Assembly (NCBI GenBank): GCA_019828595.1
Contig: JAHQRK010000004.1
Coordinates: forward strand, 3,224,001-3,288,000
Direction: 5' to 3'
DNA from: Aphanomyces cochlioides
Lineage: Eukaryota > Oomycota > Saprolegniomycetes > Saprolegniales > Verrucalvaceae
Length of the DNA stretch: 64,000 nt
The position numbers were made by a program, and so were the translations under genes. Positions within the stretch are counted from its first letter, which is position 1. Each line of letters begins with the position of its first letter. Positions 31,907-43,466 of the stretch are shown here, one piece after another. The notes below the pieces were generated by a model. It was not told where the DNA came from, ran no database searches, and was given only the letters and a program-made list of their open reading frames with translations.

Positions 31907-34900
31907 TTACTTCTTCTTCTTGACGCTGACTTTCTTCTTTGTCTTTACTGGGACCATCGGGCGCTCGAAGGCCATAATTTGAAACTTGCTGCCTACACAG
32001 CGCATCCAGATCCATTGGAGTTGCGCAAAGCCGTACCCGCGATGATATGTTTGAGGTCAGGACGGTTCTTGGCAGAATCGGCCGTGCCTTCGAGTCTAGA
32101 AACGGGTCAGATCATTTTACAACTTTCTCTCTGAACCTTGTCTGGCGCCGCTGCGCTGTCGCCAAGTTCTTCATCGCGACGGACACACGAGGATGCGAGA
32201 TGCCAAATCCGCTCTTGAATACAGTCAACGCGGATCGAAAGTACATGACCGCGGCGTCGATTTGGCCCATGGCATGCAAGCAACAAGCGACATTATTAAG
32301 CGTCGTCGCGGTGTCGACGTGGTTTTCACCGTAGAGCTAGTGGAAATATACTCACGAAGAGCTATCGAATGTGTCGTACTGTTTCCCGTATCGTCAGCGC
32401 TTTATCAAAGCATTTTAGAGCGACGACAATATTGCCCGAGTGGAAACAAACAGTGCCAAGGCAGCTCAAGACGAGCCCTCGGCCAGGATGCGCCTCAGGC
32501 AGCCCGTCTGCAACCACGAGAGCCTCAGAATACGTCTGCAACGCGTCCAAGTCGCGTTGTCGGCTGTCGAGAATGCTGCCTCGTGACAGCATAAAGAATA
32601 GCTGGGCATCTGTGTCCAGCACTCGGTATTGACTGAATTCAACGTGAGCGATAGGTTCATGCGGTCCACTACCTCAAGTCAATCATGTCATCTTCAGCTT
32701 CATGGAGCTGAGATAGCGCCATCTACGCTCAGGACATCAGAACAGCAAGGGGAAGAGTAGAGCGTACTTCGTATTGCCCGTGGTTTTGATAAGCAACGGC
32801 GCACTCGATCTTGTTGGTCACTTCGGGTGGAAAGTCTGGAATTGCCAAGACATCCTTGATCACAATCACAGAGCCAGCCGAGACAAATGTCTTCTTTTCC
32901 TGCAGTGCCATGAATAATCTATTGTGAATAATGCAGCTTACGGAGAAGGTAGCATCGCGGTGGTGCTGTAAAACCTTGCGGACTTTGAGGGAGAGCGATC
33001 CAACTTGAGCGTGGATCTCCTCCAGCACGGCGTCCAAGCTCGTGTCAATTTGTTGCTCAGGAACTTTCGACGATGTCTTGACCGTGCCGCCATTCGGAAG
33101 GATTTGCATGTGGTCAAACATGACTTTGAGACTGTGCTCGAGGCGTGACGTTTCAATTGTCTTGCGAAGCGTGCCAGCTTCGCCATCGACGAGTTTTCCA
33201 TGAAGCACTTGGGCAACGCGGCAGATTCCCTCGAGAAATTGTGGAAACCCCATCGTCGTTCCATGATGGTGGCTCAGTTGATTCGTCGCAAACGTCGACG
33301 TGACCGCGGACGTGATCTATCGCAATCGATTGACACCAGATTAGACGTTTGAAAGTACCATCGACGCTTCATCGGGCAAAATGTAGTCCGGGCTGATGAA
33401 ATATCCAACTAGGAAGTCATAGAACGCGTCTTCGGTCATGCCACCATCCGCTGCCGTCTTGCAGTACATTTGGAACGACTACAGGGGACAAAACCTCAGC
33501 GACGATGACTCCTCGAGGGCCACACCTGCTGCATGGTATCGCTGTACGCCTCCAGCAAGCTCAAAGGCGCAACCATCATGAGCTTTACTCGCAGATTGTC
33601 AAAGCCAGCATCTGCTTGTGCTTCAGCATAGTTCTCGACCTTGGCTTTCTTGCGAAAGGAATGCAGATCCGTCACGAGGCGGGCGAGAGTCTTCGGGTTG
33701 GACGAGTACCGCAGCTTAGCCACTTTGGTCAATGCCGTGCCGTACTCGCGTAGGTTGAGCTGCTGCTTAAAGTTGCCTCCACGTGTCGAGTAGAATCAAG
33801 AGACGGCAGCGCAAGTGTACCTTTGACGACGTCAAACATGGCTTTGGCATCGAGAATGGTGAATCCATTGTGTTGTTGAAAGTAGAGTGGCTTGAGGAAT
33901 CCCGCGAGGCTATGTGAATATGTTAAACACTGTCACGACAGTAACCAAGGAGTCAACTCGATGCCTTCGTCGCCATCTCGGAGATCGTCGTAGAGTTGGC
34001 GGACGTAGCTCGCTTCGTTGGCGGGCGCGTCCATGCAAAAAACAGTTTCAACACAAAAACCAACAAGACGACACTTCAGTTACGCCATGAAATTCCGTTC
34101 AACTCCTCGACAATGTACTTGAACTCGCGCAGGTTTGGGATCTTGTACTCGCAGTCGTGGTTGTAGTCCGCGTCGTGTTTGAGCACGTAGCACGTATGGG
34201 ACCCAGCAGCTCTACCACATAGAAGCGATAAATTCACTCAACCATCCTGCGACGTACTTTCCAGACAAAATGGCCGTCTTGGAGCTGGAGATGACCTAGG
34301 TATCACGCCTTGAGATGGAGAGCGCGGTCAGAAGCTCGTACGACAATATCTTTGGGCTCCAGGTCAAGCAATTTGCAAACGTTGTGGATCGGCGTCGGCT
34401 GTGGAAATGCCGCCAAGTCTGCACTATCCATGACAGCGTCCAAATACTTGAGCTAAAAATATTATTAGACCAACTAACGACAGAGATGCATACATCAGTG
34501 ACGAAGTGTTCAAACTCTGCTTGGCGCTGCGCTGACGTCGGAGGAATCACTCCAAGAGCTAGTCCTCGCAAGCTAATGTAGCTCTACAGCAATATGTCAG
34601 ACGATGACCTTCACGGAGATGAAGTACCAGAAATGCGTTCACACCTTCGTTGACTTTTCGCGTTGGAAGGCTTGATGATGTTATTCCCTTTGTGCTTGGA
34701 GCTGTAGAAGCTACTGGAGTCGTAGAGATGGTAGATTCATCACCCGACGTGCTTTTAGCTTTCGCACGTTGCTTGATGGCATTGATCTTGTCGAGGTACT
34801 TGGCTCGAATCCCGTCTGCTTTGTCTTCAGTTTGCAAGATATCGATCTTGGAAGCTGCAGCTTTAGTTGGTTTCTTTTCCATCTCATTGACGAGCTTGTC

Positions 34901-35298
34901 GTGCAAAGATGCTGTATTGTCGTCCTCGTCCGAACGATTTGGATTGTCACCGAGGATCCTGTCTCGCACTAGCAAGAAATCATATTGCTCCATTGCGAAC
35001 ACTCAAACTTACTGAAAGTTGGAAGTCCAGCCAATGTCGTTTGCACTCGTCGTCCTTGTTCAGTCTCTGACTGCGTCATGTTCTGCAAGAGCCCACGGAC
35101 GTTTTGAAACAACGATCCACGTTTCATCGACTGAGTTTCGTCAATCGTTGTTTTCTCCGATTCCAACGAAGATGCTGGAGCAGTAGCTTCTTGAACTGTA
35201 GACTCACACAAGACTTCATAGTCGACCAGCACGCCGCGGAGTTTCTGTGAAGCTACGGCGCGCTTTAGGAACGTCTTATGGAGCTGCGATGCCGCCAT
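31907..35298 (-). CDS. large EF-hand-like / TPR protein, probable cilium-associated
   Basis: Many short introns join minus-strand exons from ATG 35298 (MAASQLHKTFLKRAV) to TAA at 31907. In order: a charged N-terminal region; LRGLALGVIPPTSAQRQAEFEHF; QPTPIHNVCKLLDLEPKDIVVR; a helical region with KAMFDVVKG and NPKTLARLVTDLHSF; an EF-hand-like segment (DGGMTEDAFYDFLVGYF, then GFPQFLEGICRVA); CAVAYQNHGQYEMALSQL; and C-terminal TPR repeats (LVLSCLGTVCFHSGNIVVALKCF, NHVDTATTLNNVACCLHAMG, then HPRVSVAMKNLATAQ). The gene ends in a lysine-rich tail. EF-hand/TPR proteins with this C-terminal layout occur in ciliary proteomes; that role is inferred. The exact splicing near 32090 and 34250 is unresolved and two genes cannot be excluded. 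Confidence 0.5.
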
Positions 35299-35384
35299 GG
35301 CAGGAAGAAATATGACCACGTTGATCAAACTAAAACATTGACCAATCAAATCAAACAGAATTTATACTTGTAATTTGTATACTT

Positions 35385-36227
35385 ATGACACATATCCGAA
35401 TTTTGCGATCTTTGATGAAGTCCGCAGCGACGGCCGAGGACTCTCCCATCAATGGCGTGCCCATGGCAGTGCCAGTCTATGGCTCTTTCCTCTTGTATGA
35501 CCAGGAAACGACTACGATCAAGCGGGATTCTCTGTGGTATGCTCTGACGAGCCCAGTGCAGTTGTTCACATGGAAACTGTTGATCTTTCAAGTGGCCAAC
35601 TTGCTTTTGGCCGTTGTCGCATTGGTTGGGATCGCAGCCGGGCTCACACTGTCCTTGGCTTTGCTTCCATTTTGCTGTGTGGGAATCGTACTGTTGAAAG
35701 CGCTTATTCAAGGTGTGCACTGCGTCGCTCAAATCGATGCCCGTTTGTTCAACTGGTTGGCACCCCTCAAGGAACACATCACGGTTAGCTTTGAATTTGC
35801 CCAGAATGGACATGAGCATGACCACGTGTACTGTCTAGCCCCTGGTGTCGCCCCGTGCTCTCTTGATCTTGCCATGGCAGTTCTCTACTACGCTTGCATC
35901 AAATTCCCCCTGGCAGTGGTCATCACTGGCTCCCTCTTTGCCCTCCTCTCTATGTCCTTTGCATGTTTATTGTTTCCATGGACTTTGTCGCTCGAATCGG
36001 CTTCGCACATTGTCAACTTTGAGTTCCTCCAGCCACAATATGCGATTCTCGTGTTTATCTTGGGCCTCCTTGGCGCCTACGTTGCCATTTTTCTGTTGCA
36101 CAAGAGCACTCGCATCATTCAATTGACGACTAAGTTTTGCGCGTCCAAGTCATTCCACATCTACTCGGCAGCCATCTCACGCTATGAACCAATTCAAGGG
36201 CGTCAAACTCTTTTTGTTCAAATTTAG
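35385..36227 (+). CDS. multi-pass membrane protein with 'putative sensor'-like domain
   Basis: The 280-residue product (ATG 35385, or 35415 at MKSAATAED) has a short soluble start, YALTSPVQLFTWKLLIFQVA, a long hydrophobic hairpin (LLLAVVALVGIAAGLTLSLALLP), a polar middle with HEHDHVYC, and two further hairpins (FPLAVVITGSLFALLSMSFA and AILVFILGLLGAYVAIFLL). The arrangement of paired helices around short loops resembles the putative sensor domain found in bacterial kinases, but here it stands alone. Function unknown. It diverges from the EF-hand/TPR gene; the 86-base gap contains ACCAATCAAATC. Confidence 0.5.
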   Translation: MTHIRILRSLMKSAATAEDSPINGVPMAVPVYGSFLLYDQETTTIKRDSLWYALTSPVQLFTWKLLIFQVANLLLAVVALVGIAAGLTLSLALLPFCCVGIVLLKALIQGVHCVAQIDARLFNWLAPLKEHITVSFEFAQNGHEHDHVYCLAPGVAPCSLDLAMAVLYYACIKFPLAVVITGSLFALLSMSFACLLFPWTLSLESASHIVNFEFLQPQYAILVFILGLLGAYVAIFLLHKSTRIIQLTTKFCASKSFHIYSAAISRYEPIQGRQTLFVQI

Positions 36228-36325
36228 TCTCATTTTAGTCTAATTTTAGTCTCATTTTAGTCTCATTTTAGTCTCATTTTAGTCTCATTTTAGTCTCAGT
36301 TTAGTCTCATTTCAGTCTCATTTTA
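36222..36325 (+). repeat. 11-base tandem array starting at the stop codon
   Basis: About nine copies of TTTTAGTCTCA, some with single changes, run from the TAG stop codon of the preceding gene into its 3' region. The first unit contains the stop codon itself. Confidence 0.9.
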
Positions 36326-36446
36326 TGTCACATTTAGTATCAATTCATTTTTTTGCACCATTGGTAACGCCGCGTCTTGCCCGCCTCTCCCGTGGTCGGC
36401 TCCACATCCTCCTTGAGTCCATATCTGTCTTCATTAAGCAATTCTC

Positions 36447-36745
36447 ATGAGCTCGACGATCCGCAATCGTTTCCAGAATGAAGACAAGTCGGCTGGCATG
36501 CGCGATGTGGCATTAGGACCAAAGGTGTACGACGGCGAGCGATTTGGCAAAATGTCCGAGCGTCTCAAGCGACACAACATTCACATCAAGACCTACGATA
36601 GGGTACGTCTGTCGTGAACCATTTCGCCTGACATCACCGTGTGCGTGGATAGAGTAACACTGTCTTCATCATCTTCTTTGCGTTCTTGGCCGTAGTAGGC
36701 ATTGTCATTTGGGTCAAGTTGTCAGGAGTTGCTCGAATTCGCTAG
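36447..36745 (+). CDS. small tail-anchored membrane protein
   Basis: Two exons (36447-36602 and 36653-36745) separated by a 50-base GTACGT...AG intron encode 82 residues. The first 52 are polar and basic (SSTIRNRFQNEDKS, then FGKMSERLKRHNIHIKTYDR); the second exon is one membrane helix (NTVFIIFFAFLAVVGIVIW) and a short tail (KLSGVARIR). A single C-terminal helix suggests post-translational insertion in the ER or mitochondrial outer membrane. The family is not recognised. Confidence 0.6.
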
Positions 36746-36847
36746 ATGGATCGCAAATGTCGCTCCAAACTGCTTAGATAATTTGAGTTCATTAGTTCAT
36801 CACACGAAACATGTCTATCTATGGTACAAGGCTCGCCCAGGACTATC

Positions 36848-38221
36848 TTATGCCTGAGGAGAAAATTGAGGGATTGATGCGTTTGAAGCTGCCGACGTGG
36901 TTGACGATGGGCGCATTGATGAGGGTGATTGGGGTGGATCAGACGCTGTCTTGGCCGGCTTTTTAGTCGTTGAGGACCTTGAGCTGACGAACGAGGATCG
37001 CAGAGTATTCACAACACGTTCCCAACATAACCGCACGTACGTTTTGGGTAGCCGATTCAATTCGAAGGCAAGTGAATTCACCACACTTTGTCGATTGACC
37101 AGACTGTTGATGCAGACAGGCTTGGAAGGCACACTCGCCGCTCGTGATGTAGCCCGGTCGACCACCACTACTTCTTGAGTGCTTTTTGCTCGCACACGAA
37201 TGAATTCAGCTGGTTCGGATCGGCTTGCCGTGCGATTGAAAGTCCCCCCATTTGATCGCGGCAAGTCGGGTGCGGATGTTCGTCGGGACGATTGAGATCG
37301 GAAGCTGTAGCCTTCCGCCAGTTCTTCGACTGTCGACGACGGCGCACTCCGTCGTAGCAACAATGGCATACTGTGTCAATGCGAACAGACGAGCGGCAAA
37401 CTTCACCGAGCCGCGGGGAGTTGGAGCGACGAGATGCTGCTCAACCTGGACACAACGTAAAATGACCCAAGGACTGGATCTATCTTCATCCAGACGGTTG
37501 AACCTGAAGAAAATGACGCCATGGGCCCTTTTTATTGTTCCCAGATACAAATTTCAAGTGAATAAGAAAAAAAACGATACGAAATAGTCGACCAACTGCA
37601 AAGATCGAACAGCCAAGTTTCGTAGTAACAAAAAGCGTCCTACATGGGTCGTCAATTGGTAGCGATCCATGGAGGAACCAATTCACATTTCACGTCTTTA
37701 TTAGGCCGCCAAATGTGAATCATAGGATGTGACGCATTGCTGAGAACCAACTGGTAGATCCAGTCACTCCTTGAACTAATATATAAACACAGCCCGCTCG
37801 CCATCTTTCCTCGCCACCACTTGCTCGGGACGACGGTCAAGCACGACGTACGGTGATGTCTCAGGTGGAGGTCGCGTGCTTTCATCCCGTCGAGAGACAC
37901 TACGCCGACGGCGTAGTGTCCCCAGTGCTGGATCGTGACATGCGAAGTTCGTAGCATTCCTGAGAAATCGAGAGTAATACCGTAATTCCAATACCAGGTA
38001 TTCCGTTGAATGTAACTCCACTGCAGATTCGCCGAACGTCTGATGCCGCAACCAACCACGAGGTGTGGCAGCACGGCTCACCAATCGCCCGTCATCCGCA
38101 CTGGGGAGCTTTTTTCAATGCTGTGATTGTAGAATCATCGATGATTCCGCAGACATTGCGTACGAGATATAAATGGCACCTGGATAAGATCGCGATGGAT
38201 ACATCGTCGTCGGTGAAGCTA
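36848..38221 (-). pseudogene. START-like/hypothetical gene, 5' side cut by a pogo element
   Basis: Minus-strand open segments from 38221 down to 36848 look like exons of one gene: SFTDDDVSIAILSRCHLYL beside the transposon, then a basic segment with YVVLDRRPEQVV, KFVSGNNKKGPW, WVILRCVQVEQHLV, and a Ser/Arg-rich C-terminal part ending SNASIPQFSPQA. The first piece recalls oomycete START-domain proteins; this is an impression. The segment runs without a stop into the element at 38222, and the frame continues on the far side (39818 to about 39950) when the element and one TA are removed. It therefore looks like a gene split by insertion. Exon joins between 37400 and 38100 are uncertain. Confidence 0.4.
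37896..37920. repeat. perfect 12-1-12 hairpin palindrome
   Basis: GACACTACGCCG and its exact inverted copy CGGCGTAGTGTC are separated by one base. It lies in the open part of the minus-strand broken gene. Confidence 0.95.
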
Positions 38222-39815
38222 TTGTAAAATACCCATTAGATCGGCCCGCCGGACTACGTAGACTGGCTCCTATGAGGGGCCGCTTAATTAGATATTCCTC
38301 TATATTTTAATACGCAGAATATCTGTGAAATATAATGTTTCAAGAGTATAAGGGATATAAAGGAAAGCGTTCGGGGCCATTCATTTCGTCAATTAACCAC
38401 AATGGACAAGGGCAAGAGAAGCTATGAGGTGACGACGAAGCTCGAGGCAATCGATTTCGCCAAGCAAACCAACAACCATCAAGCGGCGAAGAAGTTCAAG
38501 ACGTCAAGATCGACCATTCAAGTTTGGCGAAAACAAGAGGAGGCCTTGCGTGAGCTCTGCGCAAGCAACCGTCAAGCGAAACGACTGAGTGGGGGCGGTC
38601 GGCGGTTGACCTCTGTCGACCATGAAGAAATCATATTCGAGCGCATTCTATACGAAAGGTCTCTGAAGATACGTGTAACAAGAAGTATGATACTTCTTTG
38701 GGCTCGAAAGTTGTGCGAGGAACTCGAGATTGACTCCCTTGAATGCACCACCGGTTGGCTCAACAAATTTCTCAAGAGGCACGACTTTGTGATGCGCCAA
38801 CCAACACGACGGCAACAGCTCAGTGATGACGAGATCGTCGATCGAGAACTTTGATTCTACAACAACACACGATATCTTATCGACCATCATCATATCACGC
38901 CTGATTGTATCTACAATCTTGATGAAACGGCGATTTTTTTCGATCACACAAACTCGACGACAATCGATATTCGTGGAGCTCGTGATGTCCTTACGGATTG
39001 GAAAAGATTCGAATCACGGCTGTCTTTTGCGCGAATGCCGCTGGTATGAAGAAAAAGCCGTGTCTCCTTATTAAGCATGGCTCTGATGTCCCCAATCAAA
39101 TATGTCAGCAACAAGGGACGACGATTCTACCTGTCGAGAATGCTTGAATGAACTCAAATGCTTTTGTGGAGTATTTGGAGTTTGAATTCAGGTATCATCC
39201 TCGTCCCTTATTGCTCATATTCGACAGTGCAAGGAGCCACACATGCAACTGTGTCAATGACTTCTTGCTTGGAAATGCGATCTTCTATGCAATTATTCCT
39301 GGAGGTCTTACACCTCATCTACAGCCAGCTGATGTTTCATGGTTTTACACTGTGAAGACTCGATTGACGGATGAGATTGACCACTGGGCAGTGAATGGTC
39401 CATTCAGCCGAACACCAAGTGACCGTGTTCGGCCTCCCAGCTACAAAATCTATAGTGACTGGGTGAAAACAGCATGGAGTGCTGTCTCGGCCGATGTTGT
39501 GAAGAAAAGTTTCGTACGTTGTGTGACTGGTCAGTACGAAGAGCTTGGCCTGGCCAAACACGAATCATTGGGATGTTTGTTCAGATCAAAAGCCTCTGGT
39601 TTACATTCAAGCAATCGTGAAATTGACTTGGCAGACGATGATGTCGATCCGATTGCCGACGCTCTTGACAACTTCTTGACTATTGACGATGAGTGATTCT
39701 TCTAAATTTTTTAATGTGATGATCATTCACTTTCATGTAACATGTATTTATAGAGGTAGTTGCACTTCAGGGGGCCGCACTATTGGGTGGAGCCGGTCTA
39801 TTAGGTATTTTACAA
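38222..39815 (+). mobile_element. pogo/Tigger-like DNA transposon, 1594 bases, TA-flanked
   Basis: Ends are TTGTAAAATACC and its inverted copy, extending with mismatches through a GACCGGC/GGCCC region for about 60 bases. TA is present on both sides (38220-38221 and 39816-39817). The interior has a CENP-B/Psq-type DNA-binding domain and a DDE_1 catalytic domain in one direction. Several stops make it defective. Confidence 0.88.
38402..39696 (+). pseudogene. pogo-like transposase with premature stops
   Basis: The frame from ATG 38402 has a Psq/HTH segment (KLEAIDFAKQTNNHQAAKKF, SRSTIQVWRKQEE) and a CENP-B-like second helix block (CTTGWLNKFLKRHDFV). It stops at TGA 38852; the same frame then reads YNLDETAIFFD with the first catalytic aspartate. 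After another stop and a frame change, GMKKKPCLLIKHGSD leads to a TGA at about 39145-39147 just before MNSNAF, then LLIFDSARSH and TPHLQPADVSW hold the second and third catalytic residues, ending at 39696. Confidence 0.88.
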
Positions 39816-40022
39816 TAAAATCCGTGACGACATTGCTGTCTCGTACAGCGAGGGGGGGGGGCAGGGGTTTGCAACGTTGAAATTTTGCAAAAACGAGTGA
39901 CAAAGTTTGAAAATCTTGAACCTGTATAAAGCGATACTCAAAAGATTAGTTTATAAAGGTTGTGGTCTGAGCCAATCGAATTTGGTGGAGGGAAGATCCA
40001 TAGCTCATATTTGCGACGACCG

Positions 40023-40498
40023 ATGTCTCTACCACCGACGCGCCCCAATATCTCGAGCGCCGTGCCGAAAAGCGCACGTAAGACATGATGAATTTGTGAC
40101 GGATGGATCTCATTGTGTGTGGTGTCTCTAGTGCTGTCGAAACTCGAAGCTTTTTTGCCAAAGATGGAGCAGGAAAACAAATCTCTCCAACAAGCGATCT
40201 CGGCAGGACAGGCAGACAAGTTTAACATTGAAGCCGAAGAGACCGACACGGAGAAACCCGTGATCCAAATGGTATGTAGATTCTATCGCATCGATCTGAA
40301 ATCTCACGCTCGTTGTAGGACTTTGCATTAGGCTTCATTGGGGATGAAAATAGCGACAATGAAGATGACGATAGCGACGAAGAAGACAAGAACTCGAGCC
40401 GCGAGATCAAATTCAAACCACAAAGCCCAGAGGAAAAACCCATTCACATTACGCAGCCAACTACGCAGCCTCGACCCTTGATACAAGAATTAAATTAA
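40023..40498 (+). CDS. NOPCHAP1: NOPCHAP1-like (C12orf45 family) box C/D snoRNP assembly chaperone
   Basis: Three exons (40023-40077, about 40130-40271, about 40320-40498) encode about 120 residues. SKLEAFLPKMEQENKSLQQAI, FNIEAEE and VIQMDFALG follow the order of the human protein (FLPQM, FNIEN, IQMDVAL), then an acidic tail (SDNEDDDSDEED). In humans this small protein bridges NOP58 and the R2TP complex during box C/D snoRNP assembly. The start exon (MSLPPTRPNISSAV) is short and inferred from the GTAAGA donor. Confidence 0.78.
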
Positions 40499-40839
40499 GA
40501 CTTGCTGATTCCTCACTTCCAAATCGTTCTACCCATTGGCGTCAGCGGGCGAACAGCTAAACATCAGCGCTCAACTTCCAACTGCTTCGATTCCGCGACT
40601 GATTGATGCTTGCTATCGCCTCGGGATGGCTCAGGAGCAGCAAATTATCCATCTACACTCTGCATGTCAGAGAGTATTCGCTCGTGAAGCTCCAGAATTC
40701 GAGGGCAGCAAGCTAGCCAACACTTCCATCAAAGCCGACCACTAACTTGAAGGAAATTCCCGCGCTGCCGCGTCTTTGAGGAAGCTCGGCCTCTGGTATC
40801 ATGATGACTGATCGTGTTGTTTCCGTGGAAATTCGGTAG

Positions 40840-43445
40840 ATGACATTTCGTAGGTGTGAGATTTCATTGACAGTTTCAAGCCCTTTTGTAACTGGCAAGT
40901 GGTCGAGAGGGCACGCGGTTGTCCAAATGCTATCGCGGCGGATTGTGAATTCGGTGGCAAGGGAAAACAGCCGCGTCGATGTCGTGGCGCTGCAGCAACG
41001 CGTCTTGGCTGAGTCGCCCATCTTTAGACTTGTCACTGGCACCAACGAAGACGAGCTCTTTGAATACCTCCACAACAACGACAAGCAACTGAATGCCCGC
41101 GATACTGTCGGTGCCACGCCGCTCCTGATTTCCTTCCTCTACGCCAAATTCGACCTCGGCAAGCGCATCATTTCGACGTATCCAGGTACGGTCGAGCGTC
41201 TTTCCTGGTCTTCATGAGCTCTGCCATAGTCACCAAGGGATTCCAGTATGCCCTCGCGACGTACGACACGCTCGATCCAAAGAAACCATCGCCGTACCAT
41301 GGAGAAAACATTCTCCACATCGCCATCGTCCATCGCAACCTCGATGTTGTCCGCTGGCTCGTCGATACTTTGCCCGATTTACTGGATGCCGAAGCAACTG
41401 GAATATTCTTCTCGCCAGGACATGCATGCTACTTTGGCGGCTCTCCGCTGCTCTTTGCACTCTCGTCGAGGCAGCTTGAAGCGGCGACGTACATTCTTCG
41501 AGCCGCGGATGCCGCGCCACCGACATCCAGAGCGGCCATGACGAGTATTTTCATGATGGATGCATACGGCAACAATGCGCTTCATCTTGCTGTCATCCAT
41601 GACCTTCCAGACGTGTATGACTTTGCGGTCCGGCATGCCATGGCGCGCTTCCCTGACGCATGTCCTCACCAGTTCGATCCGAACGACCCGAAAGTTTCCT
41701 ACGACCTTCCGCTCTTCATGAAGAATCTCCACGGCACGGAGAAGGATCACTTTGAGCGGTTCATCCGCAAACCCAACACCGACTACTTGTCCTCCTCTCC
41801 ATTCTCCCAAGCTCATGGACTCGTGTAGATCGCCGCTCACTTTGGCCGCTGCAATGGGCAAAGCGACGATGTTTCAGCATATCCTCATGTCTCTTGCCAT
41901 TAAATCATGGACGTATGGTCCTGTGACGTCCATGATGATTCCCCTCAAGGGACTTGAAGAACGCACGTGGCGACCCAAGACAAAGAAGAAGGCACTGAGT
42001 GAGCGCGCGGTGCGTCCCATGACCGCGGAAGCTCCGAAAGTCGAGACTTCAGCGCACTCGCCGTTGAATGATGCGTCGCAATTGCATCACTTGTTGGAGC
42101 GGAGGAACGTCAAGACGGCCATCGAGTGCTTGGGGTCCAACTCGAAGCTTTCCAACTGCATCACTGACAAGCAGCTCGATGTAAGTAGCGTCCTTGGACT
42201 TGTCTGACTCGGCGGTCGAGAGTAGACGATTGTCCGCGATCGGTTGGAGATCATCGACTCGTTTGAAGTCAAGATGGTCCTCGACAAGAAGTGGGAATTC
42301 GCGGGACAGCGACTCTTCCTGTGGAACTTTGGCCACCACGTCGTCTTCTGCATCGCCTTCACGACGTCGACGTTCTACACGCACCACTACCGCGACGACG
42401 GTGCGGACATCGACTGGAGTCAATCGTGGCTTCATGCCGTGCTGGAATGCCTCATTCTCCTCGAAATGATCTACCGCGTCTACTACGAAGCCAAGCAAGT
42501 CCGCAAGAACGGTACGTCCTTCCCACGTCGCGTCCTCCTCAGCGCATTGCTCTCCAGGTGTCATGGGCTACCTCGAAGACTCTGGCGCGGCAATGGTCGA
42601 CAACATCCTCAAGCTCGCGTTTTGCATCTTGATCGTCCTTGCCGTGATCTTTCGCCTCATGGGCTATCCCAACAACGAGGATGCGTGCGTCTCGCTGGCG
42701 CTGCTCTCGACGTACTTGTACTTCTTCTTCTTCCTCTTGGGGTTCCGCAGCACGGGACCGTTCATTGTCATGATCATGCGCATGTTGATCATTGACGTCG
42801 GGCGGTTCCTGATGATCTACGTCTTTGTCTTGACGGGTTTCGGCATGAGTTTGTACATCGTCGTGGATCAACGCGGCGGCATCTCGGCGTGGTGGCAGCG
42901 GATCAAGAGCCTCATGCTCGCATCCTTCTGCGCGACGTTCACGTGGACAGACTACACTGGGAACGAACTCTCCCAGCTCTCCCAAGTGCTCGTCTTCACT
43001 TATCTCTTCATCGTCGCGATCGTCTTTGTCAATCTCCTCATTGCAACGTACGTCCGCGTCCTCGTCGTCCCGATGAAGGCTCGTCTTGACTAGGATGGGC
43101 AACACATACGAAGCTATCTTTGAAGCGTCCGAGCAGCAATGGTACGCCGAGCGAGCAAACATCATGAGCTCCATGGAGACGGCGCTGACAAAGGCGCAGC
43201 GGGAGAAGAATCGATCACGGTATGCCGTCGACCTGGAAGGGGAGCGATATCTCCAGATTGAATATGTCGACTCCGACAAGTGGCTCGGCGTGCACGAACA
43301 CGACATGGCCAAGGCGTTTGAAGAGTTCAAGCAAGCTGTCGTGCTCTACCGCGATCGCAAGATGGACCGCGACGACGACGAGAGTCCGATGCAGACCAGC
43401 CTCATTGATGCAAGGCTGCATGAATTGCATAATGCACTCTTTTGA
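40840..43445 (+). CDS. ankyrin-repeat TRP (TRPV-like) cation channel
   Basis: From ATG 40840, ankyrin-like repeats appear first: DTVGATPLLISFLYAKFDLG, GENILHIAIVHRNLDVVRWLV, GSPLLFALSSRQLEAATYIL, GNNALHLAVIHDLPDVYDF, and SPLTLAAAMGKATMF after an intron. A linker leads to six membrane helices: HHVVFCIAFTTSTFY, LHAVLECLILLEMIYRVYY, ILKLAFCILIVLAVIFRLM, a very hydrophobic STYLYFFFFLLGF, MLIIDVGRFLMIYVFVLTG, a pore region (ASFCATFTWTDYTG) and VFTYLFIVAIVFVNLLIAT. A 43-base intron joins this to MGNTYEAIF, giving the LIAxMGxT signature of TRPV S6. Five or six short introns. The product is about 800 residues. Gating stimulus unknown. Confidence 0.85.
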
Positions 43446-43466
43446 TATTCCTCAGTTGCGACGACG

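Noticed and set aside
42539..43330. Minus-strand frame of 263 codons over the TRP channel
   Set aside because: It is antisense to the conserved membrane helices and pore and is rich in D/E/R/H as expected for such shadows.
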